This document shows, piece after piece, positions 53,461 through 61,576 of a DNA stretch of 64,000 nt. The DNA comes from Roseobacter fucihabitans (lineage in GTDB: Bacteria; Pseudomonadota; Alphaproteobacteria; Rhodobacterales; Rhodobacteraceae): contig NZ_CP143423.1 in assembly GCF_014337925.2 (NCBI RefSeq), positions 1,270,501-1,334,500 of the forward strand, written 5' to 3'. The first letter of the stretch is position 1, and every line of letters starts with the position of its first letter. The notes below the pieces were generated by a model. The model ran no database searches. It was not told the DNA's origin and saw only the letters and a list, made by a program, of their open reading frames with translations. Made by a program: the position numbers and the translations under genes.

Positions 53461-54759
53461 TTAGTACCGGTTGGCAATGGGCAGTTCTTCGGCAGGGAAG
53501 AGCGAGATGACCTCGCAGCCGGTCTCCGTCACCACGACTTCTTCTTCAATCCGGGCGGCGGAATAGCCATCTGTCGCGGGGCAGTAGGTTTCCAGCGCAA
53601 AGACCATGCCGGTTTTGATCTCCATCGGGTGATCCATGCTGACGGCGCGGCTGATGATTGGGCGTTCGTGCAACGCCAGGCCCAACCCATGGCCAAACTG
53701 CAAACCAAAGGCTTGATCCTCGCTCGCGAAGCCAAGGCTTTGGGCGGTTGGCCAGACCTCTGCAACCTTGTCGGTGGACACACCCGGTTTGATCATCGCA
53801 ATCGAGGCGTCAATCCATTCGCGCGCCTTGACGTAAGCGTCGTTCTGAGACGGTGTCGCGCGGCCCACGTTGAAGGTGCGATAGTAGCAGGTGCGATACC
53901 CCTGATAGCTTTGCAGGATGTCAAAGAAGGCCTGATCGCCGGGCCGGATCAGGCGGTCTGTGAAGTTATGCGGATGCGGATTGCACCGCTCGCCCGAGAT
54001 GGCGTTGATCGCTTCGACATCGTCACTGCCCATTTCATAGAGCATCTTGTTGGACAGGGCGACGATATCGTTTTCGCGCACGCCGGGTTTGAGCTCTTCG
54101 TAGATCATATGGTAAACGCCATCGACCATCGCGGCGGCCTGCGTCAGAAGCTGGATCTCGTCCCAGTTCTTGATCTCGCGCGCGGATAGCATGATCTGTT
54201 GACCATCAACGACATTCAGACCTTCTTCTTGTAGTGCGTGGAACATCGCGGTTTCGGCATAATCCACACCGACAGGCATATCGCCCATGCCGGCATCGCG
54301 GATCAATCCGGCGATCTGCTTGGCGTATTTCTTCATCAGACCGAACTCTGGCGGAATGGTGCCCCGCATGCCTACCACGCCGGCCAGACAGTGACTTGGT
54401 TCCAGCCAATCAGAATGCCGCTTGTGGTGTTCGGCTGCGGATCCAAAATCCCAGACATAGGGAGAATCGTCACCCGTCAGCAGGCAGAACCGGCACATCT
54501 TGTCCCGCTCCCATTCGCCAATCTTCGTGGCCGAGACATAGCGGATATTGTTGACATCAAACAGCAGCAGCGTGCCTGCATTGGAGGCCTGCAGCGCTTG
54601 GCGGGTCCGCGCAAGACGGTAGCGGCGAAGACGGTCATGATCGACCCGGCGTTCGAAGTCCACCGAGGTGTGGCCCCAAGCGGGCAGGCGTTCGCGCCAT
54701 TCCCAATTGGGTTCAAGATCCTGTGGAGTCAGCAAGTTGGGCATAAGTGCGCGAGACAT
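53461..54759 (-). CDS. M24 metallopeptidase-fold protein (creatinase/Xaa-Pro peptidase/DddP-like)
   Basis: A 432-residue protein with AAAGGAGC before the ATG. A non-catalytic N-terminal domain (residues 1-190) is followed by the pita-bread domain. Metal-site residues: Asp in FFDILQSYQGY, His in FGHGLGLALHERP, Glu in FALETYCPA and Glu in RIEEEVVVTE. The second Asp of the canonical pair, expected in GYxxDxxRTF, is absent (GYRTCYYRTF). The fold is shared by aminopeptidase P, creatinase and the DMSP lyase DddP; with a changed metal site, a non-peptidase reaction on a small operon metabolite is possible. Confidence 0.85.
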   Translation of the reverse strand: MSRALMPNLLTPQDLEPNWEWRERLPAWGHTSVDFERRVDHDRLRRYRLARTRQALQASNAGTLLLFDVNNIRYVSATKIGEWERDKMCRFCLLTGDDSPYVWDFGSAAEHHKRHSDWLEPSHCLAGVVGMRGTIPPEFGLMKKYAKQIAGLIRDAGMGDMPVGVDYAETAMFHALQEEGLNVVDGQQIMLSAREIKNWDEIQLLTQAAAMVDGVYHMIYEELKPGVRENDIVALSNKMLYEMGSDDVEAINAISGERCNPHPHNFTDRLIRPGDQAFFDILQSYQGYRTCYYRTFNVGRATPSQNDAYVKAREWIDASIAMIKPGVSTDKVAEVWPTAQSLGFASEDQAFGLQFGHGLGLALHERPIISRAVSMDHPMEIKTGMVFALETYCPATDGYSAARIEEEVVVTETGCEVISLFPAEELPIANRY

Positions 54760-54825
54760 GGAAAGCTCCTTTCGGGCACGGCAACGCGCACCCGGTTGAT
54801 GTGTGAATTTGGAAAAACCCGGTCG

Positions 54826-55635
54826 TTACTGGATGCACCAGCCGCCATCGACATGGACCATCTGGCCGGTCATGTAGTCGCTGTCGTCAGAAGCAAGGAA
54901 GGACGCCGTGCCGGTGATGTCCTTGGGGTATGAGACGCGTTTGATCTGCAACGCCTCCCGCACAATGTCGTCATAGGCCTGACCTTCGCGCTCCTTGAAG
55001 CCGATATCGACCAGGTCCTTGTCAAGTTGTTCCCACAGCGGGGTCACCACCACGCCCGGCGCGTAACCGTTGACAGTAATGTTGTGCTCAGACAGGCCAA
55101 GCGCTCCACAATGGGTGAGGGCGAGAACGCCGTATTTGGAGGTGCAATAGACGGTGACATCCACCAGCGGCTTGCGCGACGCGATGGAACCGACGTTGAT
55201 CAGCTTATAGGGGTGGTCTGCCATCGGGCCTTGGGCGATCATTTGCCGGGCGGTTTCCTGCATCCCCAGCCACATCGCCTTGGTGTTGACGTTCATGATC
55301 ATGTCCCAGTTGTCTTCATCGATATCCATGAAGAACCGGGGCTTGTTCAGACCAGCATTGAAGAGGCCTACGTTGATAGAACCATACGCCTCGACCGTTG
55401 CGGCGACGGCGGCGGCGTTATCCTCGCGCTTTGTCACGTCCATCCGGGCGGCGATGGCCTTGCCATTTCCGGCGGCGTTGATCTGATCCGCCATCTCTTG
55501 CGCTGCATCAAGATCGAGGTCTCCGAGGCACAGATTGGCACCCTGCGCTGCAAACGCTTCGGCATTGGCGGCTCCCATACCGCGGGCGGCACCTGTTATC
55601 AGAATGTTTTTACCTTTCAGGCGATTGGGGTCCAT
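54826..55635 (-). CDS. SDR-family dehydrogenase (sorbitol/butanediol dehydrogenase-like)
   Basis: A 269-residue SDR: TGAARGMGAANAEAF, FNAGLNKPRFFMDIDEDNW, active-site YCTSKYGVLALTHCGALG, and GQMVHVDGGWCIQ. It resembles the plus-strand SDR at 58730 (shared GIxNKPxxFxDxxEDNWDxIMxVN and NITVxGxAPGVVxTxxWxQxDxDL patterns), so the two may act on related substrates. First enzyme gene downstream of the wHTH-SBP regulator gene, with GGGAGGAAAG before the ATG. Confidence 0.9.
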   Translation of the reverse strand: MDPNRLKGKNILITGAARGMGAANAEAFAAQGANLCLGDLDLDAAQEMADQINAAGNGKAIAARMDVTKREDNAAAVAATVEAYGSINVGLFNAGLNKPRFFMDIDEDNWDMIMNVNTKAMWLGMQETARQMIAQGPMADHPYKLINVGSIASRKPLVDVTVYCTSKYGVLALTHCGALGLSEHNITVNGYAPGVVVTPLWEQLDKDLVDIGFKEREGQAYDDIVREALQIKRVSYPKDITGTASFLASDDSDYMTGQMVHVDGGWCIQ

Positions 55636-55653
55636 GGTCTTTCCTCCCAGAAA

Positions 55654-57507
55654 TTAAGGTGTCCCGTTTGATCGAATCAACGCATCAGCCCGGGACTGAG
55701 CCATGCGCAAAGCGTCGCGCGGGGAGGTGATCCCGCGCAGCATGTCGTGAAATTCCTCGCCACAAATCTGGATGATGCCACCGATTTCAGGCACGGGCGG
55801 GCGCGGCCAGAACTGAAGCTTGTCACGCCATGACATCGCGTCCATCACTTCGAAAATCGAGGATGTGCGGCGTACGTCCGGATCAGAGCCCACCGAGTAG
55901 CGGGCATTGGTGCGGCTGCCATTTTGCACATAGAGCTTTTGCGCCTCGGGCGAGGTGAAGACCCGCAACGCTTCGACCGCCGCCGGAATGCGATCAGAGG
56001 CGAGATTGGCCGGGATGCCCATTACATATCCCCCAACCGGCGCGATCTGACTGCCGCCGGGACCTGCAGGATGCGGCAGATAAGCCGTTTGCCCATGCGC
56101 CGGAGAGCTTTCATCAAGCTCGAAATAGGGAGCCAGCAGGGTGTATCCGTAGGCCATGGCGATGCTGCCCTCGGCATAAGGACGGATGCGCTCATACCAA
56201 GACATGGATAGGATGTCGGGCGGCGAATAGCGCAGCAGGTCCAAAAGAAATTCGGCGGCGCGCAAGCCGGCTTCGGTGTCAATGGTCGCGCGGTAACCAC
56301 CTTTCGCCAAATGATCGGTATCAAAGCCGCCTGCGATCGCGGGCAAATCAAGCACGGGCTGACCGAAATCGGCTAATGTCATCAATACGGTATGACCCAG
56401 AGCCGTGCCGCGTGCTGCGTTCCAGGCAATACCATAACGCCCGCGCTGTGGTGCATGCAGCTGCTTTGCGGCCTCCAGCAGTTTGTCCGTCGTCGCGGGC
56501 GGTTCAAGCCCGGCCTGTGCAAACATGTCGCGGCGATAAAACAACAATTCAGGTGTGGTCTGCGCGGGAACGGCATAGGCGCGCGCGCCCCAATGCGTCG
56601 CCTTCCAGCCAGCGGTATGAAAATCCGCCGGATCAAGCTGGTTCACATCCATCACCTGATCGAGCGGCATCAGCACGTTCTTGGTGGCAAATTCGCCGAT
56701 CCACGGCAAATCCACTGCAATGATATCATAGCGGCTGGTGGCGCGTTCGGAATTGCGAAGCGCCTCGTCGCGGAGCCGATCAATTGAAAAGGCGCGTTGT
56801 GAAATATCGGTGCCGATCACCTGTTCGAACTGACGTTTCAGGCGGTCCATGACCATGAAGGTCGGATCGCTGTGCACGAGTACTTTCAGGCCACCGGGCA
56901 GCTTGAGAGGTTCAGGTAACACCCGCAAGGGCGGAATGGATTGCGCGGCCTTATAGCTGCCGCCGAAATAGTAATCTTGCGCCTCTTCGGTTTGCGCAGC
57001 GCCGCCGAATTCGGTTTCTGCCAATCGGCGCAGACGCCCGGACAGTTGCATCCACTGTTCGAGCAATTTGTCGCTGGGATGCATCGAAAACGTCTTGCCC
57101 GATTTGGTGCGGGGCCGTTGTTCTATGAGGCCGTTGTCGATCATATCCTTCAGTCTGCGCGTTGCCGTGGCGTAGGGCACGTGGCTGGCCCCGATCAAGG
57201 AGGTGGGTGTGATCGTACGCGCCTCAAAATGGCCACGCAGCAGATGCACCACCATGCGCAAATGCGCATTGGCCGCGATAATATCCAAAGTGGACTCAAG
57301 TTCATCACTGAAACCTTCGAGGAAAGACAGGGCGATCAACGCGTCGGTTTGAACCGGGAGCGCCGTTTGCGTGCTGGATGATTGTCGGTGCATGGCGTTC
57401 ATTGGGTGTGCAGGCCTTTGTCTGTCATCGCCCCGCGAAACCTCTGTTTTTGTATCATGTTTGGGTATACGTTTGTTTCTCACGGTAGCTGCTCCAGCAT
57501 TGTTCAT
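55654..57507 (-). CDS. Regulator-like protein: winged helix fused to sugar-binding-protein domain
   Basis: A 617-residue protein; starts at 57507 or further in (57402). Residues about 65-160 look like a MarR-type winged helix (LRMVVHLLRGHF...TPTSLIGASHVPYATATRRLKDMIDNGLIEQR). Residues about 200-600 resemble an extracellular solute-binding protein family 1 domain (LKVLVHSDPTFMVMDRLKRQFEQVIG, ELLFYRRDMFAQAGLEPPATTDKLLEAAKQL, PHPAGPGGSQIAPVGGYVMGIP). There is no signal peptide, so it should be cytoplasmic and sense a sugar directly. SgrR is a precedent for HTH+SBP, but with another SBP type. Divergent from the sugar ABC operon and upstream of the SDR/M24 operon, so it probably controls both. Confidence 0.8.
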   Translation of the reverse strand: MNNAGAATVRNKRIPKHDTKTEVSRGDDRQRPAHPMNAMHRQSSSTQTALPVQTDALIALSFLEGFSDELESTLDIIAANAHLRMVVHLLRGHFEARTITPTSLIGASHVPYATATRRLKDMIDNGLIEQRPRTKSGKTFSMHPSDKLLEQWMQLSGRLRRLAETEFGGAAQTEEAQDYYFGGSYKAAQSIPPLRVLPEPLKLPGGLKVLVHSDPTFMVMDRLKRQFEQVIGTDISQRAFSIDRLRDEALRNSERATSRYDIIAVDLPWIGEFATKNVLMPLDQVMDVNQLDPADFHTAGWKATHWGARAYAVPAQTTPELLFYRRDMFAQAGLEPPATTDKLLEAAKQLHAPQRGRYGIAWNAARGTALGHTVLMTLADFGQPVLDLPAIAGGFDTDHLAKGGYRATIDTEAGLRAAEFLLDLLRYSPPDILSMSWYERIRPYAEGSIAMAYGYTLLAPYFELDESSPAHGQTAYLPHPAGPGGSQIAPVGGYVMGIPANLASDRIPAAVEALRVFTSPEAQKLYVQNGSRTNARYSVGSDPDVRRTSSIFEVMDAMSWRDKLQFWPRPPVPEIGGIIQICGEEFHDMLRGITSPRDALRMAQSRADALIRSNGTP

Positions 57508-57535
57508 TTTGGATGCCCCAGCGTAGGCAATAAAA

Positions 57536-57548
57536 GTTCACAATGAAC
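57536..57548. promoter_or_regulatory. Short palindrome in divergent promoter region
   Basis: GTTCA-CAA-TGAAC, 5-bp arms, just upstream of the wHTH-SBP regulator gene; TGTTCAT near 57501 repeats half of it. Possible operator or part of the minus-strand promoter. Confidence 0.4.
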
Positions 57549-57553
57549 ATTTA

Positions 57554-57572
57554 TTTATCCGAAATGGATAAA
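57554..57572. promoter_or_regulatory. Candidate operator between the divergent sugar operons
   Basis: TTTATCC, five bases, GGATAAA: a perfect 19-base inverted repeat, 47 bases before the regulator start and about 120 before the sugar-binding-protein start. Size and place suit a homodimeric regulator such as the adjacent wHTH-SBP protein. Confidence 0.55.
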
Positions 57573-57693
57573 ATTCCTGCAGTTTGAACAAAACAATGCC
57601 GCCAAGCTATGGCATGATCGCCGGAGCGACCGGTCGATAAGCAAATGCCCTGAAAAAGGCATTTGGTACAAAGCCACGGGGGAGGAGACCCAA

Positions 57694-58650
57694 ATGACAC
57701 TTCGCACAACACTTATTGCATCGACTGCCATCGCCTTTGCGGGCGCCGCTTTTGCAGACGGTCATTCAGTCATGAAAATCGGGATTACGCAGAACAATGT
57801 GGGCGTTGACAGCTATCAGACCACATATGAGAAGGCGTTCATCGCCGCAGCCGAAGGCAACGACAAGATTGAAAGCGTTGTCTTGGACGCCGGCGGCGAT
57901 GTTGCCCGTCAGATCGCCCAGATGGAGGACCTGATCCAGCAAGAGGTTGATGCAATCATTATCTGGCCGACAAACGGTGAAGCGGTTATCCCAGCAGTCC
58001 GTAAGGCGCATCAAGCCGGAATTCCGGTCATCGTGACCAACTCGAACATCGCCGAGGCAGGTTTTGATTTCGTCAAATCTTTCTCCGGTCCTGACAATAT
58101 CACACAGGGTGCGCGTTCTGCGGAGATCATGTGCGACAAGTTCAAGGATGTGGGTATCGAGAACGAAGCGCAGGTTGTGCACATCACTGGACAGCCTGGC
58201 TACACCACGGCTATCGAGCGCGCCAAGGGTTTTGAGGATCGCCTACCCGAAGTCTGCCCGAACGTAACGATAGTCGACACGCAACCAGGTGACTGGAACC
58301 GTGAGAAATCCCAGCAGGTGATGGAAGCTTTCCTCGTTAAATATGACGACATCGACGGCGTCTATGCCGGGGATGACAACATGGGTGTTGGGGCGCTTAA
58401 TGCTGCCAAGGCCGCGGGCCGCGATGGCATTGTCTTTGTAGGTGCCACGAACTTTGCCGTGGGTTACGAGGCGATGGCTGCAGGAGAGTACTGGGGTTCG
58501 ATTTATCAGTCGCCAGTTGATGACGCCGAAGCCGCTCTGAAAACCGCAATGGACGTGCTGAGCGGTAAAGACGTGCCGTTCCTGAACTACTTCGACACGC
58601 CAAAGATCACACAGGACAACATGGGCGACTACACCAAGCCTGTCTTCTAA
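57694..58650 (+). CDS. Sugar ABC transporter substrate-binding protein (RbsB/periplasmic-binding-protein-like I)
   Basis: A 318-residue protein with a signal peptide (MTLRTTLIASTAIAFAGAAFA) and the type I sugar-binding fold (QIAQMEDLIQQEVDAIIIWPTNGEAVIPAVRKAHQAGIPVIVTNS; DGVYAGDDNMGVGALNAAKAAGRDGIVFVGA). Ribose/xylose/inositol-type ligands are usual; this ligand is unknown. GGGGGAGGAGA lies before the ATG. First gene of the plus-strand operon, followed by a strong hairpin (58663-58693) that should make it the most abundant cistron. Confidence 0.92.
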   Translation: MTLRTTLIASTAIAFAGAAFADGHSVMKIGITQNNVGVDSYQTTYEKAFIAAAEGNDKIESVVLDAGGDVARQIAQMEDLIQQEVDAIIIWPTNGEAVIPAVRKAHQAGIPVIVTNSNIAEAGFDFVKSFSGPDNITQGARSAEIMCDKFKDVGIENEAQVVHITGQPGYTTAIERAKGFEDRLPEVCPNVTIVDTQPGDWNREKSQQVMEAFLVKYDDIDGVYAGDDNMGVGALNAAKAAGRDGIVFVGATNFAVGYEAMAAGEYWGSIYQSPVDDAEAALKTAMDVLSGKDVPFLNYFDTPKITQDNMGDYTKPVF

Positions 58651-58662
58651 GGCTCCTCCCGG

Positions 58663-58696
58663 ACGCGGGGCGCGGCATGGCCGTTCCCCGCGTTTT
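58663..58696 (+). terminator. Attenuator-type hairpin after the sugar-binding-protein gene
   Basis: ACGCGGGG and CCCCGCGT form a perfect 8-bp stem, with a small inner stem (CGGC/GCCG) in the loop, followed by TTTTC. It is 12 bases after the stop. Since the operon clearly continues, I read it as partial termination that favours the binding protein. Confidence 0.7.
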
Positions 58697-58729
58697 CTAA
58701 TCAAAAAGACATGCAAGGGAGGGCGAGCA

Positions 58730-59527
58730 ATGGGACCTGTCGCTGATCGAGTTTGCATCGTGACAGGTGCCGCGCAAGGGATAGGACGCGCGATTGGCGA
58801 GGCACTTTTGGACGAGGGCGCAAAGGTCTGCTTTGCCGATATCAACGCAGTCAAGGCCGCCGAAGTGGCCAAGATCAACCGTAGTCGGTTGAACGGGCAG
58901 GCAGGCAGCGTGACGTCCTGCAAGGTCGATGTTACGGATCGGGATCAGGTCCGCGCAATGATCGCACACACCGTGGGCACCTTTGGTCGCCTCGATGTCA
59001 AGTTCAACAATGTCGGCGTTAACAAACCGATGAACTTCCTTGATGTGACCGAAGACAATTGGGATTTCATCATGGGCGTCAATGGTCTTGGCTGCCTGAT
59101 CGGCATGCAGGAGGCCGCCCGACAAATGATCGCCCAGGGGGGCGGTGGCAAGATTATCAACACGGCCTCCATCGCCAGCCGCCAAGGGTTTGACAACGTC
59201 GCGCCCTATTGCGCTTCGAAATTCGCAGTGGTGTCGTTAACGCAATCCGCTGCGCGCGATCTGGCGAAACATAACATTACCGTCACGGGTTTTGCGCCCG
59301 GTGTGGTAGCGACCGAGATGTGGGACCAGGTCGATCAGGACCTGATGGCGATTGGTGCGGCAGACCGTCCGGGGCAGGCTATGGAAGAATTCTCGGCAGA
59401 GATATTGAAAGGGCGTGTGGCCACGCCCTTGGACATCACCGGGACAACGACGTTTCTCGCATCACGCGACAGCGACTACATGACCGGTCAGATCGTCATG
59501 ATTGATGGTGGCATGACATTGGTCTGA
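58730..59527 (+). CDS. SDR-family dehydrogenase within the sugar ABC operon
   Basis: A 265-residue SDR: TGAAQGIGRAIGEAL, FNNVGVNKPMNFLDVTEDNWDF, active-site YCASKFAVVSLTQSAARDL, and GQIVMIDGGMTLV. Like D-sorbitol/meso-butanediol dehydrogenases, and closely patterned on the minus-strand SDR at 54826. Placed between the binding protein and the permease, so it probably oxidises the imported sugar or polyol in the first cytoplasmic step. Confidence 0.9.
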   Translation: MGPVADRVCIVTGAAQGIGRAIGEALLDEGAKVCFADINAVKAAEVAKINRSRLNGQAGSVTSCKVDVTDRDQVRAMIAHTVGTFGRLDVKFNNVGVNKPMNFLDVTEDNWDFIMGVNGLGCLIGMQEAARQMIAQGGGGKIINTASIASRQGFDNVAPYCASKFAVVSLTQSAARDLAKHNITVTGFAPGVVATEMWDQVDQDLMAIGAADRPGQAMEEFSAEILKGRVATPLDITGTTTFLASRDSDYMTGQIVMIDGGMTLV

Positions 59528-59589
59528 CAACTGAAGCACCGGCACTACGTTGCGCAAAGCGCGAGGCCAGCAACCTTAGGGAGGGGACC

Positions 59590-60564
59590 ATGGCGACAGT
59601 AACCAAACAGCAGGTCGGGAACGTTCTGGCCAAGCAAGGCATCTTGATCGCCTTTGTGGCCTTCATGATCGCCTTTACCATCGCCAATCCAAAGTTCCTT
59701 ACTCCGGACAATATTCTGAGTGTGGTGCGCTCTTCGGCCATTCTGGGGGTCATGGCGCTGGGCGTGACCTTTGTGGTCATCAGCGGTAATCTCGACCTGT
59801 CCGTTGGGTCGATGATGTCGTTCTCGACAATCGTGGTGCTGGATCTGCACGACAAGATCGGACCCGCTATGGCGATTCTGGCCATGTTTGCCATGACGCT
59901 CGCTCTGGGAGCATTTATCGGGTTTCTGGTGGGGTATCTCAAGCTCAATTCTCTGATTGTCACGCTTGGCATGCTCTCGGCCATCCATGGGCTGACGCTG
60001 ACCTATTCGGGTGGTAAGAACATGGATATCGCCGACAAGGAAGGAACGTGGTTCAGCGTGTTCGGGCAGGGCACCGCCCTTGGTATTCCGGTGCCCATAC
60101 TGATCTTTGTTGCGCTGGCTGCGTTTCTGGGTCTGATGCTGTCAAAAACACCCTTTGGGCGCAAGGTCTATGCCGTAGGGGGCAATGGCACAGCCGCCAC
60201 CTTCTCGGGTATTCGCCGCGCGCGGACCGTCTTCTTGTGCTACGTCATGTCGGCGGCCTGCGTGGCCACGGCCGGCCTCATTCAGGCCAGCCGGTCGCTG
60301 GGCTCGCAAAACACCGTAGGGCAGGGGCTGGAGCTTGAGGTATTGGCCGCCGTGATACTGGGCGGTGCATCCCTGCTTGGCGGGTCCGGCACGATCTTCA
60401 AGACCGTTATCGGCGTCTTGATCCTGGGCTTCATCCAGAACGGTCTGTTGCTCATAGGGCTGCAATTCTACGTCCAGTTCATTGTGACCTGGGTCATCAT
60501 CATCCTTGCTGTCTGGCTCGATATCGCGGCCAAGCGCGGCAAGCTTTGGTCACCAATCGCGTGA
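59590..60564 (+). CDS. Sugar ABC transporter permease 1 (RbsC family)
   Basis: A 324-residue membrane protein with about 8-10 helices. VISGNLDLSVGSMMSF and GFLVGYLKLNSLIVTLGMLSAIHGLTLTYSGG are RbsC-family signatures (the latter includes the cytoplasmic ATPase-contact loop), as is AAVILGGASLLGGSGTIFKTVIGVLILGFIQNGL. GGGAGGGGACC precedes the ATG. It pairs with permease 2 as a heterodimer. Confidence 0.93.
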   Translation: MATVTKQQVGNVLAKQGILIAFVAFMIAFTIANPKFLTPDNILSVVRSSAILGVMALGVTFVVISGNLDLSVGSMMSFSTIVVLDLHDKIGPAMAILAMFAMTLALGAFIGFLVGYLKLNSLIVTLGMLSAIHGLTLTYSGGKNMDIADKEGTWFSVFGQGTALGIPVPILIFVALAAFLGLMLSKTPFGRKVYAVGGNGTAATFSGIRRARTVFLCYVMSAACVATAGLIQASRSLGSQNTVGQGLELEVLAAVILGGASLLGGSGTIFKTVIGVLILGFIQNGLLLIGLQFYVQFIVTWVIIILAVWLDIAAKRGKLWSPIA

Positions 60565-60574
60565 GGAGGATGTC

Positions 60575-61576
60575 ATGAAACCGGGAACACTGTCCAAAGC
60601 TCTGAAAAGCGGCGCGATCTGGGGGTTCATCGTGCTGGAGCTGATTTTCTTCAGCATTGCAGGTGAATTCCTGTCTCTGTCGGACAAAGCCTTCATGGAT
60701 TGGGAAAATATGCTGTTGCTGCTCAAGCAGTCCGCCCCGATCGGGATCATCGCCATTGGCATGACCATTGTGATGGTCAACGGAAATATCGACCTCAGCG
60801 TTGGTGCGACCTATGCCATCGCGGCAATCGTGTTGCTGGACAGCATGACCTGGCCGATTTTCGCAGGACTTGGGGACTGGGTTATTCCGGTGTCCTGGTT
60901 GCTGGCACTGGCGGTGGGCACCGTGCTCGGTGCGATCAACGGCCTGATTGTGTGGAAGACAGGAGTTGACGCTTTTATCGTCACGCTCGGCGCTATGCTG
61001 GGCTATCGCGGCATCGTTTTCATGTTCAACGGGGAACAGCCGACCAGCCATTTAAACTGGACCCTCGTTGATTTTGCCGAGGCCGAGTTTCTGGGGCTTG
61101 CAACGGCATCCTGGTTCTTGCTGGTGGTAACAGTTGCGATCTGGTTCTTGATGACCAAGACTGTACATGGCCGCAACGCCTACGCCATCGGAGACAACCG
61201 CGAGGCGGCGGTGAACGCAGGCATCAGGGTTGGTCCGCACATTATGATCAACTTCGCCATCATTGGCTTTCTGGCGGCGCTATCGGCTGTGGTGTTTTAC
61301 TCGGAAAGCGGCTCGGTGAACCCCAACGATGGCCAACTCTACGAGCTTTGGGTGATCACGGCGGTTGTACTTGGTGGCACGAAGATCACCGGTGGCGCAG
61401 GCAGTGTAATCGGCACCTTTGGCGGTGTCATCGCCATCCAGCTGCTACGCAAGGGGCTGGGCCATATCGGCGCGGACACCTCAACCGTGAACCTTGTGAT
61501 TGGTCTGATCCTGATCGTCGTGCTGATCCTGGATCGCCAATTGAATGTAAAAGGCAAAGAGGAGTTGAAGGTATGA
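60575..61576 (+). CDS. Sugar ABC transporter permease 2 (RbsC family)
   Basis: A 333-residue protein. The ATG at 60575, after GAGGAGGA, is used; the frame opens earlier inside permease 1. VNGNIDLSVGATYAIAA and AVVLGGTKITGGAGSVIGTFGGVIAIQLLRKGL are the family motifs. It ends in an overlap with the ATPase gene (ATGA), so it is translationally coupled. Two different permeases in one operon imply a heterodimeric channel. Confidence 0.93.
   Translation: MKPGTLSKALKSGAIWGFIVLELIFFSIAGEFLSLSDKAFMDWENMLLLLKQSAPIGIIAIGMTIVMVNGNIDLSVGATYAIAAIVLLDSMTWPIFAGLGDWVIPVSWLLALAVGTVLGAINGLIVWKTGVDAFIVTLGAMLGYRGIVFMFNGEQPTSHLNWTLVDFAEAEFLGLATASWFLLVVTVAIWFLMTKTVHGRNAYAIGDNREAAVNAGIRVGPHIMINFAIIGFLAALSAVVFYSESGSVNPNDGQLYELWVITAVVLGGTKITGGAGSVIGTFGGVIAIQLLRKGLGHIGADTSTVNLVIGLILIVVLILDRQLNVKGKEELKV

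Noticed and set aside
53461-54759. Assignment of the M24 protein as the DMSP lyase DddP.
   Set aside because: The fold and some motifs fit, but the N-terminus and the aspartates around the metal site differ from DddP, so only a general M24 call is justified.
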